Assembly: GCF_036242395.1 (NCBI RefSeq) | Contig: NZ_CP108458.1 | Span: 4,092,001 to 4,156,000, forward strand | Direction: 5' to 3' | Length of the DNA stretch: 64,000 nucleotides | Source: Kitasatospora sp. NBC_01266 | Lineage (GTDB): Bacteria; Actinomycetota; Actinomycetes; Streptomycetales; Streptomycetaceae | Part shown: one piece after another, positions 9,286 to 18,320 of the stretch | How positions within the stretch are numbered: the stretch's first letter is position 1 | Layout: the number at the start of each line of letters is the position of its first letter | Translations under genes and position numbers: made by a program | The notes under the pieces: model-generated | The model's database searches: none | What the model was told of the DNA's origin: nothing | What the model saw: only the letters and a program-made list of their open reading frames with translations

Positions 9286-10562
9286 CGTCCGGTCCCGCCG
9301 TAGACGACCGCCTCGTCGCTCTCGCTGTCCAGACCGAAGGCGCTGTGCACGGCGCGCACCGCCTCGGGAACGTCATCAGCCCGGGTGACCACCGAGATCC
9401 GGATCTCCGAGGTGGAGATCAGCTCGATGTTGACGCCGGCCTCGGAGAGCGCCTCGAAGAAGGTCGCCGTGACCCCCGGGTTGGACCGCATGCCGGCGCC
9501 GACCAGCGAGATCTTGCCGATCGCGTCGTCGTAGCGCAGCGACTCGTAGCCGATGCCCTCCTTGACCCGGCCGAGCGCGTCGATGGCCTTCTGGCCCTCG
9601 GTCTTGGGCAGGGTGAAGGAGATGTCGGTCAGACCGGTGGACGCGGCGGAGACGTTCTGCACCACCATGTCGATGTTGACCTCGGCGTCCGCGATGGCGC
9701 GGAAGATCCGGGCCGCCTCACCCGGCTTGTCCGGCACCCCGACGACCGTCACCTTGGCCTCGGACGTGTCGTGGGCGACTCCGGAGATGATGGCCTGCTC
9801 CATCTCGCCCCCTTCGGGCTTGTTCGGGTTGGTGTTGCTGACGATGGTCCCCGGCAAACCGGAGAAGGACGATCGTACGTGGATCGGGATGTTGTAGCGC
9901 CGCGCGTACTCCACGCAGCGGTCGAGCAGCACCTTGGAACCGGAGGACGCCAGCTCCAGCATGTCCTCGTAGGCGATCCAGTCGATCTTGCGGGCCTTCT
10001 TCACCACCCGCGGGTCGGCGGTGAAGACGCCGTCCACGTCGGTGTAGATCTCGCAGATCTGTGCCTTGAGCGCGGCGGCCAGCGCGACCGCGGTCGTGTC
10101 GGAGCCACCGCGACCCAGGGTAGTGATGTCCTTGCTCACCTGGGAGACACCCTGGAAGCCGGCCACGATCGCGATGTTGCCCTCGTCCAGGGCGGAGCGG
10201 ATCCGGCCCGGCGTGACGTCGATGATGCGGGCCTTGTTGTGGACCTGGTCGGTGATCACCCCGGCCTGGCTGCCGGTGAAGGACTGGGCCTCGTGTCCCA
10301 GCGCCCTGATCGCCATCGCCAGCAGGGCCATGGAGATCCGCTCACCGGCGGTCAGCAGCATGTCGAACTCGCGACCGGCCGGAATGGGGGATACCTGCTC
10401 GGCGAGTTCGATCAGCTCGTCCGTCGTGTCGCCCATCGCGGACACCACGACGACGACCTCATGGCCGGCCTTCTTGGTGTCGACGATTCGACGGGCCACG
10501 CGCTTGATGCCCTCGGCATCCGCAACGGATGAGCCGCCGTACTTCTGCACGACAAGGCCCAC
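9282..10562 (-). CDS. ask: Aspartokinase (alpha subunit; internal start for beta likely)
   Basis: A 426-residue aspartate kinase that phosphorylates L-aspartate, the first step to lysine, threonine and methionine. The N-terminal kinase motif is KYGGSSV (7-13). Two ACT domains fill the C-terminal 170 residues, with [17 protein letters not shown] opening the first. The start is GTG 10562 with CGAGGAG 7-8 nt upstream. A second in-frame ATG at 9803 follows GAAGGGGGCGAG and would give a 173-residue protein of the two ACT domains. This fits the overlapping alpha/beta subunits known for corynebacterial and streptomycete aspartokinases; production here is inferred. Confidence 0.97.
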   Translation of the reverse strand: MGLVVQKYGGSSVADAEGIKRVARRIVDTKKAGHEVVVVVSAMGDTTDELIELAEQVSPIPAGREFDMLLTAGERISMALLAMAIRALGHEAQSFTGSQAGVITDQVHNKARIIDVTPGRIRSALDEGNIAIVAGFQGVSQVSKDITTLGRGGSDTTAVALAAALKAQICEIYTDVDGVFTADPRVVKKARKIDWIAYEDMLELASSGSKVLLDRCVEYARRYNIPIHVRSSFSGLPGTIVSNTNPNKPEGGEMEQAIISGVAHDTSEAKVTVVGVPDKPGEAARIFRAIADAEVNIDMVVQNVSAASTGLTDISFTLPKTEGQKAIDALGRVKEGIGYESLRYDDAIGKISLVGAGMRSNPGVTATFFEALSEAGVNIELISTSEIRISVVTRADDVPEAVRAVHSAFGLDSESDEAVVYGGTGR

Positions 10563-10867
10563 GTGCGCTCCTCGACTAAGTCGTCTTCGGGGGGTGGTGC
10601 CCAGCGCGGGGTGGCGCCGTCCGGTCCCCCCAGACCCCCTGGACGGGGGTACTGCGGTCGCCGGTCAGTCTACCGAGCAGGGGCCAGGCGTCAGCCACCT
10701 TCCATATGCTGATACTCACGTTTCACCTGGTGAACGCCGGTGGAGCGGGTCGACCGGCGAGTCTGCGGGCGGGAGGCGGCGGGGTCGAAAGAATTCGCGG
10801 AGGGCGGCGGTGCCGGCTCGGAATTTGCCGGAGAGATTTTTCTGTGAATTCTGCGGAACGCGGTGCC
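10563..10867. other. Intergenic region upstream of ask
   Basis: About 305 bp between the ask start and the stop of the MFS gene. It should hold the ask-asd promoter on the minus strand. A C-rich/G-rich inverted patch lies at about 10625-10655. No protein with convincing coding character and no RNA gene was seen. Confidence 0.5.
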
Positions 10868-12328
10868 TCAGACGGGCAGCCGGGGCGCCGCGTCGGTGGT
10901 CAGTGCGCTGGTGGTCGGCACGCTGGTGGTCGGCACGCTGGTGATCGGCACGCTGGTGGTCGGCACGCTGGTGATCGCCGCACTGCCGGGGGTGCCGACC
11001 GCGACCGGTGCGGTGCGCGCCACCTGGGTCGCCGGCGCCGGCCGGTCCACCTCGGCCGGCAGCCGCCGCCCCAGCCGGAGCAGCATCCCCCCGCCCGCCA
11101 GCGCCGCGACCGCGACAAGCAGCCAGGGCAGCCGGGCATCGACCGCCAGCAGCAGGGTGAAGAGCGAAGGCGCCACCGTCTTCGCCAGCGACCAGGAGAG
11201 CTGGTAGGTCGCCTGGTACCGCCCGCGCAGCGCCGGCGGAGCCGCACTGGTGGCCAGCGCGGAGGCGGACGGGTTGTGCACCAGCTCGCCCATCGTGGCC
11301 ACCACCACCAGGATCAGCAGCCCGCCCAGCACCACCGGCAGCAGGTGCGGTCGCACCGTGCCCAGCACGACCTGCCCGACCGCGCTCGCCGCGAACAGCC
11401 CCGCGCCGACAGCCGCCGTGCGGGTCCGGCTGCCGAAGCGCCGGGCCAACCGCGCCACCGGGACGCCGGCGAGCGCGCAGAGCACCGTGTTCACCACGAA
11501 GGCCACCCCGACCAGGGACTGCGGGGCGCCCAGGCAGCTGACCGCGAAGACCGGCAGCAGCACCGAGAGCGCCGAGTAGCCGACCGCGATCAGGAAGTTC
11601 GCGCTGGTCAGGCCCAGATAACGACGGTCGGCCAGCACGGCCCGGTAGCCGCAGTCAGCGCCCGCCCCGTTCGCCGCGGCCCGCCGCCGCAGCGCGCTGC
11701 CGAAGCCCTGGACCACCGCCGGCACCCGCCGCGCCAGCAGCGCGGCGGCGAAGAAGCTGGCCGAGTTCAGCCAGGCTGCCGCGGTGAAGCCGCGGTCGCC
11801 CAGCACCCCGATGATCAGCGAGGCGAGCAGCGTCCCGGCGCCCAGCCCGGCATTGGAGAGACTGCGCGCGATGGCCTGCAGCCGCTCCACGTCCGCCCCG
11901 CGCGCCAGCTCGCCGATCCGGGCCTGCTGGGCCACCGGGAAGCCGCGGTCGCCGATCGAGGTGAGCAGCGCCACCGCCGCGAAGGCGGGCAACGACCCCG
12001 CGAACGGGTAAGCCGCGAAGCCCAGCCCCCGCACCACGTACAGCCCCAACTGCAGGCGCCGGGCCCCGAACCGGTCGACCGCGGTGCCGACCAGCGGCAG
12101 CGCCGCCATCGCCACGAACCCGGTCACCGTCAGCACGGCGCCGATCAGCGGCAGCGGCAGGCCGGTGACATGCCGGAAGAAGACCAGGCTGAACGGCACG
12201 TACATGCCGGAGCCGACCGAGTCGATCGCCATACCGGCCAGCAGGGCGCGCTCACCCGGGACCCGCACGGGCTTGGCGGCTGCTTCGGCTCCTTCGACTG
12301 CTTCGGCTGCTCGCCTGATCGGGAACAC
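10868..12328 (-). CDS. MFS transporter under MarR control
   Basis: This 486-residue, 12-TM transporter has an MFS motif A variant (GTAVDRFGARR) after TM2 and a helix-rich body to about residue 425. The tail is soluble and contains a short tandem repeat of Thr-Thr-Ser-Val-Pro. The GTG at 12328 was chosen because GGAGGTG lies 6 nt upstream. It is divergent from a MarR-type gene across 109 bp with an inverted repeat, so repression by that regulator is likely. The substrate is unknown; efflux is usual for such pairs. Confidence 0.88.
   Translation of the reverse strand: MFPIRRAAEAVEGAEAAAKPVRVPGERALLAGMAIDSVGSGMYVPFSLVFFRHVTGLPLPLIGAVLTVTGFVAMAALPLVGTAVDRFGARRLQLGLYVVRGLGFAAYPFAGSLPAFAAVALLTSIGDRGFPVAQQARIGELARGADVERLQAIARSLSNAGLGAGTLLASLIIGVLGDRGFTAAAWLNSASFFAAALLARRVPAVVQGFGSALRRRAAANGAGADCGYRAVLADRRYLGLTSANFLIAVGYSALSVLLPVFAVSCLGAPQSLVGVAFVVNTVLCALAGVPVARLARRFGSRTRTAAVGAGLFAASAVGQVVLGTVRPHLLPVVLGGLLILVVVATMGELVHNPSASALATSAAPPALRGRYQATYQLSWSLAKTVAPSLFTLLLAVDARLPWLLVAVAALAGGGMLLRLGRRLPAEVDRPAPATQVARTAPVAVGTPGSAAITSVPTTSVPITSVPTTSVPTTSALTTDAAPRLPV
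10903..10977. repeat. 15-nt tandem repeat in the 3' end of the MFS gene
   Basis: About five copies of a 15-nt unit (gtggtcggcacgctg on the plus strand, with single-base variants) encode TTSVP/ITSVP repeats at the transporter C-terminus. The unit length keeps the frame, so copy number can vary without breaking the protein. Confidence 0.75.
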
Positions 12329-12365
12329 GTGGCACCTCCGGGGCAGTGACAGGGAAGCTCATGAG

Positions 12366-12405
12366 TAAGTCAGTGAGCAAAAAGTAACTTAGCAGCAAGC
12401 TACTT
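12366..12405. promoter_or_regulatory. Candidate MarR operator in the divergent promoter region
   Basis: The A/T-rich stretch between the MFS and MarR starts contains aagtaactt at 12382-12390 and aagctactt at 12397-12405. These match as an inverted repeat at 8 of 9 positions with a 6-bp spacer. A further taagt lies at 12366. It stands out in a GC-rich genome and sits where both promoters must lie. Confidence 0.55.
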
Positions 12406-12437
12406 AGTCGCAACCCTTTTCATGGCAGACTGGTCCC

Positions 12438-12968
12438 ATGGAGCAGCAGGAGTCGGAGTCAGTGCCGGAGTCGGAGTCGGTGCCGGACGCCGTGGACGCG
12501 ATCATCGAGCAGTGGGGGGCGGTCCGCCCCGATCTGGAGACCGACGCGATGGAGGTGTTCGCCCGGATCTACCGGCTGGCCCGGGCGATGGGGGACCGGA
12601 TCGAGAAGATCTACCAGCAGTGGGGCATCGGCCGCGGCGAGTTCGACGTGCTCGCCACCCTGCGCCGGGCCCCCGCCCCGCACGTGCTCTCGCCCCGCGA
12701 GCTGACCGCCACGCTGCTGCTCACCACCGGCGGCATGACCGGCCGGCTGGACAAGCTGGAGCGGGCCGGCCTCGTCACGCGGTCACCCGACCCGGCGGAC
12801 CGGCGCGGTCTGCAGATCACGCTCACCGAGCAGGGCCGGACCATCATCGACGAGGCGGTGACCGCCGGGCTGGCCGAGCAGCAGCGGGCCCTGGCCGGGG
12901 CCGGGTTCACCGGGGAACAGGCGCGGCAGCTCAACGAGTTGCTGCGCGGCCTGCTCGCCGCCCTCTGA
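12438..12968 (+). CDS. MarR family transcriptional regulator
   Basis: A 176-residue winged-helix regulator. The recognition region reads LSPRELTATLLLTTGGMTGRLDKLERAGLV, and the wing holds SPDPADRRGLQITLTEQG, the typical D-R-R wing arginines. The N-terminus carries an unusual acidic repeat (ESESVPESESVPD). Such proteins bind short palindromes and release them on ligand binding. It is divergent from the MFS gene, its probable target. The start is ATG 12438, without a strong ribosome site. Confidence 0.9.
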   Translation: MEQQESESVPESESVPDAVDAIIEQWGAVRPDLETDAMEVFARIYRLARAMGDRIEKIYQQWGIGRGEFDVLATLRRAPAPHVLSPRELTATLLLTTGGMTGRLDKLERAGLVTRSPDPADRRGLQITLTEQGRTIIDEAVTAGLAEQQRALAGAGFTGEQARQLNELLRGLLAAL

Positions 12969-12985
12969 GCCCGACCGGCGCGGGA

Positions 12986-13041
12986 CGAGGCGCCGAGGCG
13001 CCGAGGCGACGGGGCGACGGGGCGACGGGGCGACGAGGGGA
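12986..13041. repeat. GC-rich short tandem repeats downstream of marR-type gene
   Basis: A run of gaggcgcc units followed by about four copies of the octamer ggcgacgg sits between the convergent MarR-type and DUF5063 genes. It looks like a simple repeat; no termination hairpin is obvious. Confidence 0.6.
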
Positions 13042-13084
13042 CGGGACGGGGGACGGCTTGGGGAGGCCGGCGGGAGCCGTCCGG

Positions 13085-13741
13085 TCAGATCCCGAGCTCG
13101 GCCGCCATCAGGTCGCCCGCCTGCTGCTCCAGCTGCTCGTCCGTCAGTCCGTCGTCATCCGTGTCGGCCCCGTCCGGCACCGCGCCGATCGGGCTGTCCA
13201 GCCGCACGTGCGCGATCAGCGACTGCAGCGCCCGCAGCACGGCCGTGCAGGTCGAGCCCCAGGTCGACAGGTAGGAGAACTGCCACCACCAGAGCGCCTC
13301 GCTGACCCGGCCCTCGTCGTAGTGGGTCAGCCCGTGCCGCAGGTCGCTGACCACGCCCGCCAGGTCGTCCGAGATCCGGAAGGCGTTCGGCATCGTCGGC
13401 GCCCCGTACGGGTCGAAGACCTCGTGGTAGACGTCGATCGGCGCGAGCAGTTCGGCGAGGTGCTCGCGCAGCTCGACGCCGTCCGGCTCCGGACCGGCGT
13501 CCGGCTCGAAGCGGTCCTCCGGCAGCACGTCCTCGATCGCGCCGAGCCGACCGCCGGCCAGCAGCAGCTGCGAGACCTCGAGGAGCAGCAGCGACACGGC
13601 GCTGCCCGGCTCGTCGCCCTTGGCGATCTCGGTCACCGAGAGCACGAAACTCTTGATCGAGTCCGCGATCTGCACCGAGAAGCCGTCGGGTTCGGCCATG
13701 TGAACCGTGTGCACCGCCTGGTGCGTGCTGTTGTCAGACAT
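13085..13741 (-). CDS. DUF5063 domain-containing protein
   Basis: A 218-residue, mostly helical, acidic soluble protein with the block [17 protein letters not shown] and a Trp-rich stretch [25 protein letters not shown] recognise the DUF5063 family by this pattern and by its fixed place after recR in actinomycetes. The biochemical role is unknown. The ATG at 13741 overlaps the recR stop by 8 bp, so the two are translationally coupled. A longer start at 13792 would reach deeper into recR and is less likely. Confidence 0.8.
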   Translation of the reverse strand: MSDNSTHQAVHTVHMAEPDGFSVQIADSIKSFVLSVTEIAKGDEPGSAVSLLLLEVSQLLLAGGRLGAIEDVLPEDRFEPDAGPEPDGVELREHLAELLAPIDVYHEVFDPYGAPTMPNAFRISDDLAGVVSDLRHGLTHYDEGRVSEALWWWQFSYLSTWGSTCTAVLRALQSLIAHVRLDSPIGAVPDGADTDDDGLTDEQLEQQAGDLMAAELGI

Positions 13742-14333
13742 CGAGCAGTCGTCTCCCTTCGAAGGCCCGGCCGAGGGTGACCTCGTCGGCATACTCCAAG
13801 TCCCCGCCGACGGGCAGCCCGCTCGCCAGCCGGGTCACCTTCAGGCCCATCGGCTTGCAGAGCCGGGCCAGGTAGGTGGCGGTCGCCTCCCCCTCCAGGT
13901 TGGGGTCTGTGGCCAGGATCAGCTCGCCGACAGTGCCGTCGGCCAGCCGGGCCAGCAGCTCCCGGATCCGCAGATCGTCCGGGCCGACGCCCTCGATCGG
14001 GCTGATCGCCCCGCCCAGCACGTGGTAGCGCCCGCGGAACTCGCGGGTGCGCTCGATCGCCACCACGTCCTTGGACTCCTCGACCACGCAGATCACCGTG
14101 AGGTCGCGGCGCGGGTCCAGGCAGACCCGGCACCGCTCGGCCTCGGCGACATTGCCGCAGACCGCGCAGAACCGAACCTTCTCCTTGACCTCCAGCAGCG
14201 CGTGAGCCAGCCGGCGCACGTCCACCGGGTCGGACTGCAGGATGTGGAAGGCGATCCGCTGCGCGCTCTTGGGCCCGACGCCGGGCAGCCTGCCCAGTTC
14301 GTCGATCAGGTCCTGAACCACGCCCTCGTACAC
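13734..14333 (-). CDS. recR: Recombination mediator protein RecR
   Basis: This 199-residue protein acts in the RecFOR pathway, helping RecA load on gapped single-stranded DNA. The N-terminal HhH region contains [17 protein letters not shown]. The zinc finger cysteines are Cys56, Cys59, Cys68 and Cys71. A Toprim domain begins near residue 79 ([14 protein letters not shown]), with [12 protein letters not shown] as its second acidic motif. The start is GTG 14333. It lies in the conserved order dnaX, ybaB, recR. Confidence 0.97.
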   Translation of the reverse strand: MYEGVVQDLIDELGRLPGVGPKSAQRIAFHILQSDPVDVRRLAHALLEVKEKVRFCAVCGNVAEAERCRVCLDPRRDLTVICVVEESKDVVAIERTREFRGRYHVLGGAISPIEGVGPDDLRIRELLARLADGTVGELILATDPNLEGEATATYLARLCKPMGLKVTRLASGLPVGGDLEYADEVTLGRAFEGRRLLDV

Positions 14334-14579
14334 CGCTCTGCCTTTCCACTGGTCAGACGACCCGACCGTACCGCTGTACCGCCGGTGCCATCATCCAACG
14401 AACCGGGCGCCGGACACACCGTCCGACGCCCGAAAGTCGACTCTGATCGAACTGTTCCACCAGCTGACCCCGAGCTGTCACGACTCCCGACACAGAAGCA
14501 CCACACCGCTGTCGGTGTTGCCGTCCGAGCAGCGGCGGGGCCGGCCCGGCCTGGTTCGGGGGCGGGGGTCAGGTCAGGG

Positions 14580-14924
14580 TCAGAACGGCAGGCCGGGGAT
14601 GCCGCCGCCCATGCCACCCAGGCCCTGGGTCAGCGGGCCCATCCGGTCCGCCTGCAGCTTCTGCGCGGCCGCATTGGCATCGCGCACCGCCGCGAGCACC
14701 AGGTCGGCCAGCGTCTCGGTGTCCTCCGGGTCGACCGCCGCCGGGGCGATGGTCAGCGCCACCAGCTCGCCGCTGCCGGTCACCGTCGCCTCGACCAGGC
14801 CACCGCCCGCCGAACCGGTCAGCTTCGTCTCGGCCAGCTCCTGCTGGGCCTTGGCGAGGTCCTGCTGCATCTTCTGCGCCTGCTTGAGCAGCTGCTGCAT
14901 GTTGGGCTGGCCGCCAGGAAACAC
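14580..14924 (-). CDS. YbaB/EbfC family nucleoid-associated protein
   Basis: A 114-residue DNA-binding protein. An N-terminal coiled-coil helix ([19 protein letters not shown]) is followed by [20 protein letters not shown], the family core, and ends in a Gly/Met-rich tail. EbfC proteins bind DNA as dimers and often lie between dnaX and recR, as here. The GTG at 14924 has AGGAG upstream. About 245 bp separate it from recR; no other gene was seen there. Confidence 0.93.
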   Translation of the reverse strand: MFPGGQPNMQQLLKQAQKMQQDLAKAQQELAETKLTGSAGGGLVEATVTGSGELVALTIAPAAVDPEDTETLADLVLAAVRDANAAAQKLQADRMGPLTQGLGGMGGGIPGLPF

Positions 14925-15086
14925 GGTTCACTCCTGCCTGAGTACAAGTAAGTAGGTGGTACAGCGGGTCCTGGACGGTGCCACACCGGGTCGCCCCCGG
15001 GCCATCCCCATGTCATCCGTCGGACCTCGTCGAGTCGAGCCTACGCGCTCGGCGCCACCCGACGGCCCGGCCGGAGCAGGGACCGC

Positions 15087-17330
15087 TCAGCCACCGTGCT
15101 GGATCTCCTCCAGCACGGTCGCGCCCAGTTCGCGCATGATCAACTCCTGCCCCGAGACGCTCTCCCCCGGCACGCCGGCCACGGCCACGTCATCGGCCGA
15201 GACCTCTTCGTCCTCCGGCCTGACGGGCTGCGACGAGCTCTGAGCCGGTGCCTGGCTCTGGGCTTGGGTCTGGGCCTGCGGCGGTCGCGCCTGCTGGAAC
15301 TGCTGGGACGGTGGTGCGGTGACCGGCGCCGTCGACTGCGCCGACTGGACCGGGCCGGACGGGACCGAACCCGGCGCGGGCGCCACCGCCTGGCCGGGCG
15401 GCGGACCACCGAAGCCACCGACCGCCGTGGCCGTCGCCGCCGGTGCCGCCGGGCGCTGGGCCTGCGGGGCAGCGCCCCAGCCACCGCCACCACTGCCGGC
15501 CCCGGCGCCGGACTGCGGGGTCTGGGTGCCGCCGGACGGATCGACGATGCACTCGACCCGCCAGTCGACCCCGAGCGCGTCGGCCAGGGCCTGGCGGAGC
15601 ACATCGTCGCTGTTGCTGCTGACGAAGCTGTCGCGGGCGCCGGCGTTGATGAACGAGACCTGCAGCGTGCTGCCGTCGAAGCCGGCCACCTGGCCGTTCT
15701 GGCTGAGCAGGATCCAGGTGAACCGGCGCCGGTTCTTCACCGCCTCCAGCACCTGCGGCCACATCTGGCGAACCTGCGCAGCCCCTTGCTGCTGCTGCGC
15801 CGAGGGACCCGACTGCTGCGGCATCGGCTGCTGCACCTGTGGCTGCGGCATCGGCTGCGCCGGCTGAGGCTGCGCGACTGGCGCCGGGGCCGGCGTCGCC
15901 GCCACGGGGGCGGGCTGCTGCACGGGGGCCGCCGCGGCCTCGCCGGGGGCGGGGAAGCTGCGCGGGATCGGCCAGGCTCCGGGGGCGGGGGCGGGGGCGG
16001 ACGGCTCGGGGGCGGCGGCCGGTGCGGGCTGCTGAACCGGAGCCGGCGGGGTCGGTGCCATCGGCGGCTGCGCGGTCGGCATCACCTGCGCCACCGGAGC
16101 CGCGACCGGGGCCGGGGCCATTGGGACCGGGGCCATTGGGACCGGCCCAGGGACCGCCCCGGCGCCCAGCATCGGTCCGCGCCGCTCCAGCTTGTCCAGC
16201 CGTGCCATCAGCGACAGCTCGTCCGAGTAGGCACCGGGCAGCATCACCCGGGCGCAGATCAGCTCCAGCTGCAGCCGCGGCGCGGCATTGCCGCGCATCT
16301 CGGTCAGCCCGGTGTTGACGATGTCGGCGGCCCGGCTCAGCTCCGCCGCCCCGAACCGGTCGGCCTGTGCCTGCATCACCGCGATCCGGTCGGCGGGAGC
16401 ATCGATCAGCCCCTTCTCACCGGCCTCCGGCACAGTGGCCAGGATCACCAGGTCCCGCAGCCGCTCCAGCAGGTCGGTCACGAACCGCCGCGGATCGTGC
16501 CCGCCCTCGACCACCCGGTCGATCACCTGGAAGACCGTCGCCCCGTCCTGCGCGGCGAACGCGTCCACCACCTCGTCCAGCAGCGCGGAGTCCGTGTACC
16601 CGAGCAATGCGGTGGCCATCCGGTAGGTGACGCCGCCCTCGGCCGCCCCCGCGAGCAGCTGGTCCATCACCGACATCGAGTCACGCACCGACCCGGCCCC
16701 GGCCCGCACCACCAGCGGGAAGACCGAGTCCTCGACCTGGATCCCCTCCCGGCCGCACACCTCGGCCAGGTAGTCCCGCAGCGTCCCCGGCGGCACCAGC
16801 CGGAACGGGTAGTGGTGCGTCCGGGACCGGATCGTCCCGATCACCTTCTCCGGCTCCGTGGTCGCGAAGATGAACTTGAGGTGCTCCGGCGGCTCCTCCA
16901 CCACCTTGAGCAGCGCGTTGAAGCCGGCCGAGGTCACCATGTGCGCCTCGTCCAGGATGAAGATCTTGTACCTGCTGTGCACCGGCGCGAAGAACGCCCG
17001 CTCCCGCAGCTCACGCGCGTCGTCCACACCACCGTGCGAAGCGGCGTCGATCTCGATCACATCGATCGACCCAGGCCCGCCCGTCGCCAGATCGCGGCAG
17101 GACTGGCACTCCCCGCACGGCGTCGGCGTCGGCCCCTGCTCGCAGTTCAGACAGCGCGCCAGGATCCGCGCACTCGTCGTCTTCCCACAGCCGCGCGGGC
17201 CGCTGAAGAGGTACGCGTGGTTGACCCTGTTGTTGCGCAGGGCCTGCTGGAGCGGAGCGGTCACGTGCTCCTGCCCGATGACCTCGGCGAAAGTCTCGGG
17301 GCGATAGCGGCGGTACAGGGCTAGGGACAC
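15087..17330 (-). CDS. dnaX: DNA polymerase III subunits gamma and tau
   Basis: The clamp-loader ATPase of the replicative polymerase, 747 residues. Walker A is GPRGCGKT (44-51). The zinc module uses Cys63, Cys72, Cys75 and Cys78. DEAH (Walker B) and the SRH region (TEPEKVIGTIRSRTHHY) follow. The C-terminal third has long Pro/Ala/Gln linkers and a conserved domain around QMWPQVLEAVKNRRRFTWIL. GTG 17330 gives the usual SLALYRRYRPE start; a TTG at 17360 is possible. It precedes ybaB-recR on the same strand, and the SRP RNA lies just upstream. Confidence 0.96.
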   Translation of the reverse strand: MSLALYRRYRPETFAEVIGQEHVTAPLQQALRNNRVNHAYLFSGPRGCGKTTSARILARCLNCEQGPTPTPCGECQSCRDLATGGPGSIDVIEIDAASHGGVDDARELRERAFFAPVHSRYKIFILDEAHMVTSAGFNALLKVVEEPPEHLKFIFATTEPEKVIGTIRSRTHHYPFRLVPPGTLRDYLAEVCGREGIQVEDSVFPLVVRAGAGSVRDSMSVMDQLLAGAAEGGVTYRMATALLGYTDSALLDEVVDAFAAQDGATVFQVIDRVVEGGHDPRRFVTDLLERLRDLVILATVPEAGEKGLIDAPADRIAVMQAQADRFGAAELSRAADIVNTGLTEMRGNAAPRLQLELICARVMLPGAYSDELSLMARLDKLERRGPMLGAGAVPGPVPMAPVPMAPAPVAAPVAQVMPTAQPPMAPTPPAPVQQPAPAAAPEPSAPAPAPGAWPIPRSFPAPGEAAAAPVQQPAPVAATPAPAPVAQPQPAQPMPQPQVQQPMPQQSGPSAQQQQGAAQVRQMWPQVLEAVKNRRRFTWILLSQNGQVAGFDGSTLQVSFINAGARDSFVSSNSDDVLRQALADALGVDWRVECIVDPSGGTQTPQSGAGAGSGGGGWGAAPQAQRPAAPAATATAVGGFGGPPPGQAVAPAPGSVPSGPVQSAQSTAPVTAPPSQQFQQARPPQAQTQAQSQAPAQSSSQPVRPEDEEVSADDVAVAGVPGESVSGQELIMRELGATVLEEIQHGG

Positions 17331-17402
17331 GCCACCGACGATATCGGGACGCGCGGACAAACGCGTCGCCCCTCGTCCCCCGCTGCCCGCCAGGAACGCA
17401 AA

Positions 17403-17490
17403 GACCCCTCGTGCACCCGCCAGAGCCCTCTTACCCTTGCTGCCTTCCGGCCCTGGGGGGGTTCAGAGAGATAACGCCACACGAGGGGCT
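17403..17490 (-). ncRNA. ffs: Small signal recognition particle RNA (4.5S type)
   Basis: The minus strand holds the conserved SRP Alu-less hairpin tip, cagggccggaaggcagcaag with the following gggtaag, which is the Ffh-binding domain. An outer 9-bp stem (17405-17413 with 17480-17488) closes the RNA. Its position between dnaX and tRNA-Ser is the usual one in Streptomyces. The ends are estimated from the stem. Confidence 0.93.
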
Positions 17491-17623
17491 GGCACTAGAG
17501 TACCGGATCCCGACCCCCACTCCGTCCCCCTCCCCCACTCTCCGATCCGCAGGCGACCCCCCGCCATCCACCTGCGAGATAGCGGTTCGCGAGCACCCCT
17601 GAACATGGGCTAAGCTCTCCCAC

Positions 17624-17708
17624 GGAGGATTCGCCTAGAGGCCTAGGGCGCACGCTTGGAAAGCGTGTTGGGGGCAACCCCTCACGAGTTCGAATCTCGT
17701 ATCCTCCG
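17624..17708 (+). tRNA. tRNA-Ser (anticodon GGA)
   Basis: An 85-nt class II tRNA. The 7-bp acceptor stem is ggaggat with atcctcc (17701-17707). The anticodon stem cacgc/gcgtg encloses the loop ttggaaa with anticodon GGA at 17658-17660. A long variable arm (gggggcaacccc) marks it as serine, and the T-arm reads acgagttcgaatctcgt. The 3' CCA is not encoded. Its 3' part is repeated imperfectly at 24374-24430, so it is probably the attachment site of the element that follows. Confidence 0.97.
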
Positions 17709-17987
17709 CCGGCCGAAGGCCCGGACCGCACAGCGGTCCGGGCCTTCGTCGTTCCTCGGAACTGCCTCAGGCTCGCATGAGGCGGCAACTCCCGGGCGCG
17801 GCCCCGGCGCAAATGCCCCGCCGGGGCCGCGCGCGACCGGCGGCCGGAGGGCCCGGCGAAGCTCCCGCCGGGCAGGCACTTCCTCGACAGCCCTCTCCAG
17901 AACCGCGCACACTCGGCCCAGCAGCAGACCCAGGACGATGGTGGCCCCAAGGGCTACCCCGCGCCCATCAGCCACGAGTCTCCACAT
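17682..17987 (-). CDS. Possible small membrane protein reading into the tRNA
   Basis: From ATG 17987, with GAGG about 7 nt upstream, an open frame encodes 101 residues: one membrane helix (GVALGATIVLGLLLGRVCAVL) and a basic, Pro/Gly-rich tail. The last residues (RRIRDSNS) are simply the antisense of the tRNA. A real gene could have been fused to the tRNA complement on integration. A 9-codon GTG leader frame with its own GGAGG lies just upstream. I do not recognise a family. Confidence 0.35.
   Translation of the reverse strand: MWRLVADGRGVALGATIVLGLLLGRVCAVLERAVEEVPARRELRRALRPPVARGPGGAFAPGPRPGVAASCEPEAVPRNDEGPDRCAVRAFGRRRIRDSNS
17716..17746 (+). terminator. Terminator of tRNA-Ser
   Basis: A 13-bp perfect stem (17716-17728 with 17734-17746, 5-nt loop) starts 8 nt after the tRNA. 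No T-run follows, as is common in this group. The stretch 17988-18320 to its right shows no further gene. Confidence 0.75.
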
Positions 17988-18320
17988 AGCTGGCCTCGTC
18001 AGCGCCCGGTCTGTACCGCATCCACGTGAATATCCTCCGACTGCGCCTCGCCGGAGGCTGCATCTAAAGAGCCGCAATATGGACTGGTGTTCGATGAAGA
18101 GGGTCGCCAGCCCCTGCCAATCCGTCAGACAGCCACGAGCCGAACGCGATCATCTGGCTTCCTGTGCCGCCCTGTTCAGCCGAATGGCGGCGGTTACCCG
18201 GGCGGGCGAGGACTTCCACTAGTGAGCCGATAGCACGGCTCACCCGGCCGGCTGGTGTGCGGCGCGGGAAGCCCAGGCGGGTGGCCCTGGCAACTGTCGC
18301 CGGAGCCACCCGCCGCGCGG

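Noticed and set aside
15096-17324. Plus-strand open frame of 742 codons across dnaX
   Set aside because: A shadow of dnaX, rich in Arg and Leu repeats, with no domain.
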